A stretch of DNA of 6,085 nt. Origin: DATAWZ01 sp036266975 (GTDB lineage Bacteria > Actinomycetota > Thermoleophilia > Solirubrobacterales > Solirubrobacteraceae). Shown here in pieces: positions 1 through 5,107 of the stretch. The notes under the pieces are model-generated. The model saw only the letters and a list, made by a program, of their open reading frames with translations. It was not told the DNA's origin and did not search any database. The stretch's first letter is position 1, and each line of letters starts with the position of its first letter. The DNA lies in the NCBI GenBank assembly GCA_036266975.1, contig DATAWZ010000177.1, positions 1-6,085 on the forward strand, given 5' to 3'. A program made the translations under genes and the position numbers.

Positions 1-760
1 CGAAGTCCTCGGTATACGTCGCACCCGCCAGAGCGGGGGCGACGCTCGCGGGCAGCGCGGGGTCCACGCCGATGCCGGTGTCGCGGTAGGTCGGGTCCAG
101 GATGTTGGAGCGGTGCTCGGACGAGGCCATCCAGTTGGCGACGGTCTCGGCCGGGGTCGAGCTCGAGGTGGCGCCCCAGGCGATGTTCTCGCCGATGACG
201 TAGGCGTCGGCGGAGCTCGAGACGTAGCCGGCGGCGGTCAGCCGGGAGAGCAGCGTTTCGCCGTCCGGGGGCACGTGCGAGAAGAAGTCCTGCGAGACCA
301 TCTGCTCGCTGTAGTCGCTCGAGGAGACCTCGAGGTCCAGGTTGGCGGCCAGCGGGTACAGGCCGGCCTGCTCGCGCTGCTGGTCGATCAGGCACAGGGT
401 GGCGGTCTCCACGGCGACGATGTCCGCGCTGGTGGGGACGAGGTCCTCGCCGGCGCACGCGATGTTCAGGGGGACCGCGGGAGCGGGCGAGGGGAGTGGG
501 TTGGAGCTGAGTACGAGGATGCCCGAGGACATCTGGGTGGTGGCGGCGACGCCGTCGCTGCCGGTCCGCGTGACGCGGCGGGCCCGCGAGTGGACGGTCG
601 TGCAACGCCGGTGGCCGTGCTTGGTCGTGCAACGCCTGTGCGAGCTCGAGCGGGCCTTGTGCTTGGAGCGGGCGGCGGCGTCGGCCGTCCCGGGCAGCGC
701 CGCGGCGGAGAGCGCGAGCACGGCGACCGAGAGGAGCGTTGACGAGGTGGAGCGTCCCAT
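1..760 (-). CDS. Secreted CAP-domain (SCP/PR1-like) protein, 3' end cut by window edge
   Basis: The visible 253 residues begin at an ATG at 760. The frame is open to the left edge, so the C-terminus is missing. Residues 1-29 look like a signal peptide: Arg3, a hydrophobic stretch at about 8-22, and ADA before a likely cleavage site. A basic Ser/Arg/His linker (30-65) contains two RRCTT units. The CAP domain starts near 102 with a Cys102/Cys123 pair. It then shows CLIDQQREQAGLYPL (123-137), DFFSH (158-162), GENIAWG (190-196), NWMASSEHRSNIL (209-221) and the start of the typical TYTEDF ending. The usual CAP-site residues His162, Glu191, Glu215 and His216 are all present. CAP proteins are extracellular and their bacterial role is mostly unknown. 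The domain call is firm, the function is not. A GGGGTG stretch about 7 nt upstream is a modest ribosome site. The gene lies 48 nt downstream of the flippase-like gene and may be co-transcribed with it. Confidence 0.93.
   Translation of the reverse strand, partial: MGRSTSSTLLSVAVLALSAAALPGTADAAARSKHKARSSSHRRCTTKHGHRRCTTVHSRARRVTRTGSDGVAATTQMSSGILVLSSNPLPSPAPAVPLNIACAGEDLVPTSADIVAVETATLCLIDQQREQAGLYPLAANLDLEVSSSDYSEQMVSQDFFSHVPPDGETLLSRLTAAGYVSSSADAYVIGENIAWGATSSSTPAETVANWMASSEHRSNILDPTYRDTGIGVDPALPASVAPALAGATYTEDF
596..636. repeat. 27-bp-period direct repeat in the CAP-protein linker
   Basis: The 14-base unit GGTCGTGCAACGCC occurs at 596-609 and again at 623-636. The spacing is 27 bp, or nine codons. 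On the coding (minus) strand it encodes RRCTT twice (residues 42-46 and 51-55), followed by KHGH and VHSR respectively. This looks like an in-frame tandem duplication of a basic, cysteine-containing linker segment. Confidence 0.7.
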
Positions 761-777
761 GCCAGACACCCCATCGA

Positions 778-793
778 CCGCACATCGGTGCGG
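778..793. other. Hairpin between the flippase-like and CAP genes
   Basis: CCGCAC (778-783) and GTGCGG (788-793) form a perfect 6-bp stem with a 4-nt loop. It lies in the 48-nt gap after the TAG stop of the flippase-like gene and 18 nt before the CAP start. The flanks (761-767 and 803-809) can pair further, with one mismatch. There is no T-tract. It could weakly terminate or attenuate transcription between the two genes, or it may simply reflect GC-rich sequence. Confidence 0.35.
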
Positions 794-808
794 CTTGAGC
801 GGGTCCGG

Positions 809-1975
809 CTAAGCCTCGACGGCCGCGGGCTCGGGTTCGTCGGCCTGGCGCCAGGCCTCCACCCGGCGCAGCAGGCTCGCGTAGGCGATCGCGCCGGGGA
901 TGGTCGGCAGCCAGTAGGAGATGAAGCGGTAGGTGATCACGCCGACCACGGCGAGCGTGCCCGAGGCGCCGAACGCGATCAGCGCGCCGGCCAGGCCGCC
1001 GTCGACCACGCCGACGCCGCCCGGTACCGGCAGGGCCCCGAGCAGCTGGGCCACGAAGTAGCTGACGATTACCCCGTCGAGCGCCGGCGGCGAGCCGAAC
1101 GCGTGAACCGACGCCCACAGCGCCGTCGCGTCGCAGCCCCAGTAGAGGATCGCGCCGACCAGGCCCTGGGGGTGGTCGCGCACCGCGCGCACGGCGCGCA
1201 CCATCCCGCGCCGCCCCGCGTCCACCGCCCCGCCCGCGAGCCGCGCTGCCGGCCCGAAGGGCCTGCGCATGCGCGAGGCGCGTTTCAGCGCCCGCGCGAC
1301 GCCCATGGGTGCCCGCAACAGCGCCGCGGCGGACAGCACGAAGGCGACGCCGATGAGCGCCGGAATCAGCGTCAGGGCCGTCGGCGCCGAGCCGGCGAGG
1401 ATGCCCGACCACAGCCCGAGCGCGGTGAGCAGCAACGCGGCCATGAAGACGGCGTAGAGGGTGACCATCAGGCTTACGATCCGCTCGGCGATCTCGCGCG
1501 GGGCGAGCCCGGCGGCGCGCAGCGCCCACACGTTGAGCGCCACGCCCCCGGCGCCGAACGCGGCGATCAGCTTGGTCGCCACCACGCCGGCGAACGTGAC
1601 CTCCAGCGAGAAGCGCCGGCTCATCCGCTCGGTGCCCTCGCCGACGAGCACGTGGAAGGACAGCGCGTAGCCGAGCAGCGAGATGACCTCCACGCCGGCG
1701 GCCAGCGCGAGCCAGCTCGCCTGGCCGTGGCGGACCCGAGACCACAGCCGATCGGGGTGGCCCAGCACGATCAGCAGCGTCAGCGTGGCGAGGATCAGCG
1801 CGCCGAACAGCGCGATTCGCAGCCGCGTGCGCCGTCGCTTGGCCCGCGCGGCGTCGGGATCGGGCGGCTCCCGCTCGCGCCGGGCGGGGGCCGCGGCGCT
1901 GCCCTCGTCGGCGTCCTCGGAGGGTGCGGGCGCGCTCGACGAAGCGCCCGGGCGACCGGTCGCGCTCATCGACAT
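809..1975 (-). CDS. UPF0104 / lysylphosphatidylglycerol synthase TM-region (flippase-like) membrane protein
   Basis: This is a 388-residue integral membrane protein. Residues 1-50 are hydrophilic, Ser/Ala/Pro/acidic-rich and then Arg/Lys-rich, and look like a disordered cytoplasmic tail. About eight hydrophobic segments follow, near 52-72, 86-111, 124-148, 163-188, 199-222, 270-292, 300-318 and 321-368; the last probably crosses twice. Family hallmarks are GAGGVALNVWALRAAGL (141-156), LPVPGGVGVVDGG (315-327) and YRFISYWLPTIPG (349-361). The family includes the flippase half of MprF and stand-alone lipid or glycan translocases. There is no MprF synthase domain here, so the substrate is unknown. 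The frame is open up to 2176, but the residues before 1975 are unlike the family. GGGGAG (1979-1984) lies 3 nt before the ATG at 1975 and 9 nt before a second ATG at 1969. The 1969 start (386 aa) is equally possible and better spaced. The stop is TAG. Confidence 0.88.
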   Translation of the reverse strand: MSMSATGRPGASSSAPAPSEDADEGSAAAPARREREPPDPDAARAKRRRTRLRIALFGALILATLTLLIVLGHPDRLWSRVRHGQASWLALAAGVEVISLLGYALSFHVLVGEGTERMSRRFSLEVTFAGVVATKLIAAFGAGGVALNVWALRAAGLAPREIAERIVSLMVTLYAVFMAALLLTALGLWSGILAGSAPTALTLIPALIGVAFVLSAAALLRAPMGVARALKRASRMRRPFGPAARLAGGAVDAGRRGMVRAVRAVRDHPQGLVGAILYWGCDATALWASVHAFGSPPALDGVIVSYFVAQLLGALPVPGGVGVVDGGLAGALIAFGASGTLAVVGVITYRFISYWLPTIPGAIAYASLLRRVEAWRQADEPEPAAVEA

Positions 1976-1980
1976 ATGCT

Positions 1981-1994
1981 CCCCGCGTGCGGGG
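1981..1994 (-). promoter_or_regulatory. Palindrome covering the ribosome site of the flippase-like gene
   Basis: The + strand reads CCCCGCGTGCGGGG, a near-perfect palindrome. In the minus-strand transcript, the GGGG arm is also the start of the GGGGAG ribosome-binding sequence just before the ATG. Folding as CCCC, a 6-nt loop and GGGG would hide part of that site. The structure is visible in the sequence; any control of translation is inference. Confidence 0.35.
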
Positions 1995-2039
1995 TCAAGG
2001 GCCAAGCTCCCTCCGTGGCCGCGGTTCTGGCAGCGCCGA

Positions 2040-2064
2040 ATACTAAGGAAGGTTGCCGACAACC
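2040..2064 (-). promoter_or_regulatory. Candidate promoter and operator upstream of the flippase-like gene
   Basis: A short AT-rich island stands out in this GC-rich gap. On the minus strand it gives TAGTAT (2045 to 2040) as a possible -10 element, about 65 nt before the ATG at 1975. No good -35 lies 17 nt further up. Instead, an imperfect palindrome GGTTGCCGACAACC (2051-2064, six of seven pairs matching) occupies the spacer/-35 area. That could be a dimeric regulator site. This is a weak, pattern-based call. Confidence 0.25.
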
Positions 2065-2096
2065 CGGGGTCGGCGGCCTGGCCGGGGCCGTCAGCC

Positions 2097-2112
2097 GGGC
2101 CCGAAGGGGCCC
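2097..2112. repeat. Inverted repeat GGGCCC-GAAG-GGGCCC
   Basis: Two GGGCCC copies (2097-2102 and 2107-2112) flank GAAG and can form a 6-bp stem with a 4-nt loop. It is in the gap between the Crp-like and flippase-like genes, about 120 nt upstream of the latter. It may be a third element in a cluster of hairpins here. No specific role can be assigned. Confidence 0.35.
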
Positions 2113-2168
2113 CGCCCACCGCTTCCCGGCGACCGCGGCACGGCGCCGGAGCGGGGTTGTCGGGGCGT

Positions 2169-2215
2169 GCCGCCACAGCGCTCTGGCGGCCTGCGAGCGG
2201 GTCGTCTCGACCCGC
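2169..2215 (-). terminator. Tandem hairpins after the Crp-like regulator, probable terminator
   Basis: Two perfect stems lie in a row just past the stop of the minus-strand regulator gene. The nearer one pairs GCGGGTCG (2197-2204) with CGACCCGC (2208-2215) around a 3-nt loop, starting 12 nt after the stop codon. The second pairs GCCGCCA (2169-2175) with TGGCGGC (2184-2190). Neither is followed by a T-tract, which is common for actinobacterial terminators. Position and stem strength support termination. Some read-through into the flippase-like gene is possible. Confidence 0.6.
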
Positions 2216-2227
2216 GCCGCTGGCCCC

Positions 2228-2968
2228 TCAGGACCCTCCGTTCACGGATGCCGTGTGGCGAACGTGCAGCGTCGGAGGATCGCCGCGCAGCAGCCAGCCG
2301 CGCCCCTCGGGGGTGATCAGGGCGCGCCCCCGCAGCGCGCCGAGCGCCGTGGTCACCGACGGTCGCTGCGCGGCCGAGAGCTCGGCGAGCAGCTCGTGGG
2401 TGAGCTTGAGCGGCACCAGGACGCCGTCCGGGCGCACGCGCCCGTAGCGGTCGGCCAGGTGCCACAGCGTGACCAGCAGCCGCTCCTGCAGCGAGGGGAT
2501 CTGGGCCACGGCCAGCGCGATCGACAGCGCCCGCGCCCGTTCCAGGGCGCGCGCGGTCAGGCACGCGAGGATCTCGGGGTAGGCGCTCGCCCGCGAGAGG
2601 AACTCGAGATCCAGGTGGGCGAGCCGCAGCGGCTCGAGCGCCTGCAGCGAGCCCTGCGTCGGATAGTGCGCCGAGCCGCCGCCGTCCTGCCAGGGGCGCA
2701 GCAGGTCGCCCTGTCCGAGCAGCTCGGCAGTGCGGCGCGGGCCGATGCGCGTGCGGCGCACGGTCACGCCCTCGAGGATCAGCAGACCGGCGCCGCCGCC
2801 CGGACCGACGTCGCGCTCGCCCGCGGTCCACTCGCCCACGCGCACCGCGCTGGTGCGGGAGACGAGATGACGTCGGGCCGAGTCCAGGCGGTCGGCGGGC
2901 ACCGAGCCCGCCATGTCGGGATCGTGCTCCAGCAAGCTGACGGCCGGAAGCGGGTGCAGGCTTCTCAT
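2228..2968 (-). CDS. Crp/Fnr-family transcriptional regulator with a degenerate sensor domain
   Basis: This 246-residue protein matches Crp/Fnr size and order. A beta-rich N-terminal domain (about 40-125, with GLLILEGVTVRR at 61-72 and GDLLRPW at 87-93) is followed by the long dimerisation helix (about 130-172). A C-terminal winged helix comes last. The helix-turn-helix is LTHELLAELSAAQRPSVTTALGAL split across residues 189-200 and 201-212, with RPSVTTAL as the recognition helix. The wing follows as LITPEGRGWLL (217-227). The usual cAMP-pocket signature (GE-S/T plus RSA) is not seen, and there is no four-cysteine Fe-S set, so the ligand is unknown. The start is supported by GGGAG (2976-2980) 7 nt before the ATG. 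The gene is divergent from the unknown protein at 3034 and may regulate it or itself. That is inferred from position only. Confidence 0.88.
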   Translation of the reverse strand: MRSLHPLPAVSLLEHDPDMAGSVPADRLDSARRHLVSRTSAVRVGEWTAGERDVGPGGGAGLLILEGVTVRRTRIGPRRTAELLGQGDLLRPWQDGGGSAHYPTQGSLQALEPLRLAHLDLEFLSRASAYPEILACLTARALERARALSIALAVAQIPSLQERLLVTLWHLADRYGRVRPDGVLVPLKLTHELLAELSAAQRPSVTTALGALRGRALITPEGRGWLLRGDPPTLHVRHTASVNGGS

Positions 2969-3033
2969 GCGATCACTCCCGTTGCCGAAGGCGCCAGACG
3001 CGCGGCGCCCGGCGGACCTGCAAGGATCCGTTC
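2969..3033. promoter_or_regulatory. Shared divergent control region of the Crp-like gene and the unknown gene
   Basis: Only 65 bp separate two divergent start codons, so both promoters must lie in or overlap this stretch or the coding ends. It contains the ribosome sites of both genes: CTCCC at 2976-2980 for the minus gene, and AAGGA at 3022-3026 for the plus gene, 7 nt before its ATG. Two GGCGCC copies (2990-2995 and 3004-3009) form an inverted repeat between them. I see no clear -10/-35 pair. Confidence 0.45.
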
Positions 3034-3507
3034 ATGGACATCCAGATGATCGATCAGCAGTATCAGCAGCTCCAGGACGAGTTTCAGGAGGTGGCCAAGG
3101 AGGTTCAGGGGCTTGCCGGCAAGCTCCAGGCCGCTTCGCAGTCGGGCGACCAGAACGCCCGCGAGTGGCTTCTGGACCTCAAGCAGCTCGCGCTCACCGT
3201 CCAAGGCGAACAGATGCAGGTCAACAACCTGCTCCAGGCGATCCACGGGTGGGCGCAGGTCCAGAACAGCCAGCCCCCGCCGGCTCCCGCGCCGGCTCCG
3301 GCTCCGCCCCCGCAACAGGTCGTCTACGAGCAACCGGTCTACCAGCAGCAGCCCGCCTACCAAGGGGGCGGTGGCATGTTCGGAGGCGGCGGCAGAGGCG
3401 GCGGCGGTGGCATGTTCGGCGGCTTCCTGAACAGCGGCTTCGGCCGGGCGATGGAGATGGGCGCGGGCATCGGCCTCGGTGAGGATGTGATCAATAGCAT
3501 CTTCTGA
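3034..3507 (+). CDS. Unrecognised coiled-coil, Pro-rich, Gly-rich protein
   Basis: I do not recognise this 157-residue protein. Residues 1-78 are Gln/Glu/Leu-rich and strongly helical, probably one or two coiled-coil or helical-hairpin segments broken near SQSGDQN (35-41). A proline/alanine linker follows (81-93), then a Tyr/Gln-rich stretch (94-110) with VYEQ, VYQQ and AYQ. A glycine-rich part (111-130) carries two GGMFGG units. A short tail (131-157) ends in GEDVINSIF. There is no signal peptide or clear membrane segment, so a cytoplasmic location is likely. The layout suggests a scaffold or self-assembling protein, but that is inference. AAGGA 7 nt upstream supports the ATG. It is divergent from the Crp-like gene and is followed by a strong hairpin, so it is probably transcribed alone. 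Its first half looks less GC-rich than its neighbours. A real gene is likely because the frame, ribosome site and terminator agree. Confidence 0.82.
   Translation: MDIQMIDQQYQQLQDEFQEVAKEVQGLAGKLQAASQSGDQNAREWLLDLKQLALTVQGEQMQVNNLLQAIHGWAQVQNSQPPPAPAPAPAPPPQQVVYEQPVYQQQPAYQGGGGMFGGGGRGGGGGMFGGFLNSGFGRAMEMGAGIGLGEDVINSIF
3367..3419 (+). repeat. 36-bp-period direct repeat in the glycine-rich segment
   Basis: GGCGGTGGCATGTTCGG occurs at 3367-3383 and again, identically, at 3403-3419. The period is 36 bp, or 12 codons. Each copy encodes a GGMFGG unit. An in-frame duplication is the simplest explanation. Synonymous positions are identical, which suggests a fairly recent event or conversion between the copies. 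Confidence 0.7.
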
Positions 3508-3518
3508 GCGCCTGATGA

Positions 3519-3551
3519 GGGGGCGCAGCGCCGCAGCGGCCCTGCGCCCCC
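3519..3551 (+). terminator. GC-rich hairpin terminator after the unknown gene
   Basis: GGGGGCGCAG (3519-3528) pairs perfectly over 10 bp with CTGCGCCCCC (3542-3551). The loop contains GCCG-CAG-CGGC, which extends the stem after one C-C mismatch. It begins 12 nt after the TGA at 3505-3507. There is no T-tract, only GCCTTG. Position and stability make it a convincing actinobacterial-type terminator. It separates the unknown gene from the dehydrogenase. Confidence 0.75.
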
Positions 3552-3612
3552 GCCTTGCGACGGGAACCATGCTGGAGAGCTACCCGTTGTCGCCCTGACA
3601 CACACCGAAGAA

Positions 3613-3642
3613 ATGTTGTTCCTCATCACAACTGCGACGTGA
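3613..3642 (+). promoter_or_regulatory. Possible nine-codon leader ORF overlapping the dehydrogenase start
   Basis: ATG at 3613 opens a frame reading MLFLITTAT and stops at TGA 3640-3642. That stop overlaps the GTG start at 3639-3641 as GTGA, the geometry seen in translationally coupled genes. The dehydrogenase GTG has no clear ribosome site of its own, which makes coupling attractive. However, the leader ATG is preceded only by a poorly spaced GAAGAA. The overlap is visible; its function is conjecture. Confidence 0.25.
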
Positions 3643-4433
3643 CCGTCGCCCTGATCACCGGCGCCTCGAGCGGGCTGGGGGAGGCCACGGCGCGCCGCCT
3701 GGCCCGAGAGCCCGGCATTGCGCTCGTGCTCGTCGCCCGGCGCGAGGAGCGGCTGCGCGCGCTGGCGAGCGAGCTCGGCCCCGGGGCCGAGGTGATCGCC
3801 GCCGATCTGCTCGAGGACGACGCGCCCGAGCGCATCCGCGACCACGTCCAGAGCGCCCACGGACGGCTGGACCTGCTGGTCAACAACGCAGGCGCGGCCT
3901 GGCGGGCCCGCTTCGCCGACGGCGGCTACGCGAACGTGCGCCGCACGATGGAGATCAACTTCGACGCGGTCGTGCGCCTCACCGAGGCGCTGCTGCCGCT
4001 CGTGCGGGCCAGCGCGCCGAGCGCGATCGTCAACGTGTCGAGCACCGCCGGCCGGGTGGCCCGCGCCGGCGGCGGCGCGTACTCGGCCTCGAAGTTCGCG
4101 CTGGCGGGCTGGAGCGACGCCCTGGCCGCCGAGGAGGCCGCGAACGGCGTCCACGTCGGCCTCGTCCTGCCTGGCTTCATCTCCACCGAGGGCTTCCCCC
4201 AGCGCGAGCTGACCGACCGGGCGCTCACCCGCTGGATCGTCTCCACGCCGGAACGCGGGGCCGAGGCGATCGTGCAGGCCGGCCTGGGCCGGCGCGCCGA
4301 GCGCTACGTGCCCCGACCGTACGCGCTCGCCGCCGCGGCGCGGCTGCTGCTCCCCGGGGTCGTGCGTCGCGTCACGAGGTCCTCCGCGGCCACGCTGCTC
4401 AGCCCGAGCACCGGCGCCGAGCAGCGCCGCTGA
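3639..4433 (+). CDS. Short-chain dehydrogenase/reductase (classical SDR), NADP-type
   Basis: From GTG at 3639 this is a 264-residue protein, normal for a classical SDR. The Rossmann nucleotide motif TGASSGLG is at residues 7-14. ARR after the second strand (33-35) suggests NADP(H) preference. DL at 56-57 and NNAG at 82-85 follow. The catalytic tetrad is complete: Asn107, Ser135 (in IVNVSS), Tyr148 and Lys152 (YSASK), then LPGF at 177-180. The enzyme should be a soluble oxidoreductase on an alcohol or carbonyl substrate that cannot be named from sequence. The frame runs up to a TTG at 3555. The GTG start was chosen because the Rossmann fold begins immediately after it and the upstream residues are Arg/Cys/His-rich and unlike the family. 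No clear ribosome site precedes the GTG, so it may be leaderless or coupled to a short upstream ORF. It is in the same direction as the ferric-reductase-like gene, 90 nt away. Confidence 0.93.
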   Translation: MTVALITGASSGLGEATARRLAREPGIALVLVARREERLRALASELGPGAEVIAADLLEDDAPERIRDHVQSAHGRLDLLVNNAGAAWRARFADGGYANVRRTMEINFDAVVRLTEALLPLVRASAPSAIVNVSSTAGRVARAGGGAYSASKFALAGWSDALAAEEAANGVHVGLVLPGFISTEGFPQRELTDRALTRWIVSTPERGAEAIVQAGLGRRAERYVPRPYALAAAARLLLPGVVRRVTRSSAATLLSPSTGAEQRR

Positions 4434-4439
4434 GCGCGG

Positions 4440-4470
4440 CTGTTAGCTCGCTCTTAGCTCCTCTTGCGCC
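4440..4470 (+). promoter_or_regulatory. Tandem TTAGCTC repeats, candidate OmpR/PhoP-type response-regulator site
   Basis: TTAGCTC occurs at 4443-4449 and again at 4454-4460, identical and with an 11-bp period. A degenerate third unit, CTCTTGCGCC, follows at 4461-4470. Direct 7-bp half-sites with 4-bp spacers are the known binding geometry of OmpR/PhoB/PhoP-family regulators. The site is 64-81 nt before the ATG of the ferric-reductase-like gene and just after the dehydrogenase stop. It is therefore well placed for the redox gene. No regulator gene is in the window. Confidence 0.5.
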
Positions 4471-4484
4471 GTCGCTCACGGCGC
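4466..4484 (+). terminator. Hairpin between the dehydrogenase and ferric-reductase-like genes
   Basis: GCGCCGT (4466-4472) and ACGGCGC (4478-4484) form a perfect 7-bp stem with a 5-nt loop, starting 33 nt after the dehydrogenase stop. There is no T-tract. It may terminate the dehydrogenase transcript. It also directly abuts the TTAGCTC repeats, so it could instead sit in the promoter or 5' leader of the next gene. Confidence 0.4.
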
Positions 4485-4511
4485 CGGCCGACCCTGGATG
4501 GGCACTCGACC

Positions 4512-4517
4512 GAGGAG
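4512..4517 (+). promoter_or_regulatory. Ribosome-binding site GAGGAG of the ferric-reductase-like gene
   Basis: GAGGAG is followed by a 6-nt spacer and ATG 4524. It is the best ribosome site in the window and decides the start against the longer in-frame alternatives upstream. Confidence 0.75.
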
Positions 4518-4523
4518 CCCGTG

Positions 4524-5093
4524 ATGACCGTGGACCCCAGCCGCTACCTGTTCTGGATCACCAGCCGCGCCGCCGGCACGGCCGCGCTCGTGCTCGCGAG
4601 CCTGGCCGTGAGCCTCGGCCTGATGATGGGCATGAAGGTGCTCAGGCGCTTCCGGGCCAGCGACCTGCGCGTCACGCACGAGGTCCTCGCCCTGGCCACG
4701 CTGGCGGCGATCGCCGTCCACGGCCTGGCCCTCCTCGGCGACAGCTACGTGCACCCCTCGGTGCTGCAGATCGTGATCCCCTTCGACCTGAACTACCGCA
4801 GCTTCTTCACCGGCCTGGGCGTGATCGCCGGCTACGGCCTGGCCTTCCTGGGCCTCGGCTACTACGCGCGCCGGCACATCGGCGCCGCCCGTTGGCGCCG
4901 GCTGCACCGCTTCACGGCGCTGGCCTGGCTGCTCGGCCTGGTGCACGCGATCGGCGCCGGCAGCGACGCCGGATCGGCGTGGTTCCTGGTCATGATCGGG
5001 ATCGTCGCCGTGCCGCCGCTGACCCTGCTCGCCTGGCGGATCACCGGCGGCGGGAGCCGGCCCTCGCGCGCGGTGGCCACGGCCACCGGCTGA
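4524..5093 (+). CDS. Ferric-reductase-like transmembrane (haem b) protein
   Basis: This 189-residue membrane protein has about five hydrophobic spans: 16-40, 52-71, 94-114, 130-145 and 152-171. Two pairs of histidines are placed as expected for b-haem ligands. His52 and His66 lie in the second span (THEVLALATLAAIAVHGL), and His128 and His141 lie around the fourth (LHRFTALAWLLGLVHAIG). This matches the ferric-reductase-like transmembrane domain shared with MsrQ/YedZ and Nox-type proteins. There is no FAD or NAD(P)H domain, so electrons must come from or go to a partner. The adjacent ApbE gene hints that the partner is an FMN-bearing protein. The ATG was chosen because GAGGAG (4512-4517) lies 6 nt upstream. 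The longer frame from 4464 adds only an Arg-rich stretch. A GTG at 4521 is too close to be preferred. The substrate and direction of electron flow are unknown. Confidence 0.9.
   Translation: MTVDPSRYLFWITSRAAGTAALVLASLAVSLGLMMGMKVLRRFRASDLRVTHEVLALATLAAIAVHGLALLGDSYVHPSVLQIVIPFDLNYRSFFTGLGVIAGYGLAFLGLGYYARRHIGAARWRRLHRFTALAWLLGLVHAIGAGSDAGSAWFLVMIGIVAVPPLTLLAWRITGGGSRPSRAVATATG
5071..5088. repeat. Inverted repeat at the 3' end of the ferric-reductase-like gene
   Basis: CGGTGGCC (5071-5078) and GGCCACCG (5081-5088) are perfect complements around two bases and can fold as a 7-bp stem with a 4-nt loop. It ends just before the TGA at 5091-5093. It could assist termination together with the hairpin at 5108-5129. 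Being coding sequence (AVATATG), it may also be fortuitous. Confidence 0.35.
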
Positions 5094-5107
5094 CCATGTG
5101 GATTCGC

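Noticed and set aside
113..742. Plus-strand frame opposite the CAP gene
   Set aside because: The minus strand carries a signal peptide and all CAP motifs. The plus frame is Gly/Arg/Val-rich without any recognisable motif.
1976..2176. N-terminal extension of the flippase-like protein to 2176
   Set aside because: The extra 67 residues are Pro/Gly/Arg-rich and run through the hairpin and candidate promoter region. A ribosome site lies just before the internal ATGs.
2091..2831. Minus-strand frame overlapping the Crp-like gene
   Set aside because: The translation is almost all Arg, Ala, Gly and Pro. The overlapping frame encodes a clear Crp-type helix-turn-helix.
788..3049. Very long plus-strand open frame (753 codons) over the flippase-like and regulator genes
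   Set aside because: It is a GC-rich shadow of two well-supported minus-strand genes. Its translation is Arg/Gly/Gln/His-rich low-complexity sequence with no domain.
3555..3638. N-terminal extension of the dehydrogenase from a TTG at 3555
   Set aside because: It adds 28 Arg/Cys/His-rich residues before the Rossmann motif, begins right at the foot of the terminator hairpin, and has no ribosome site.
3357..4154. Minus-strand frame across the terminator and dehydrogenase
   Set aside because: It runs through the strong hairpin and the glycine-rich repeat, and it is antisense to a complete SDR with all catalytic residues.
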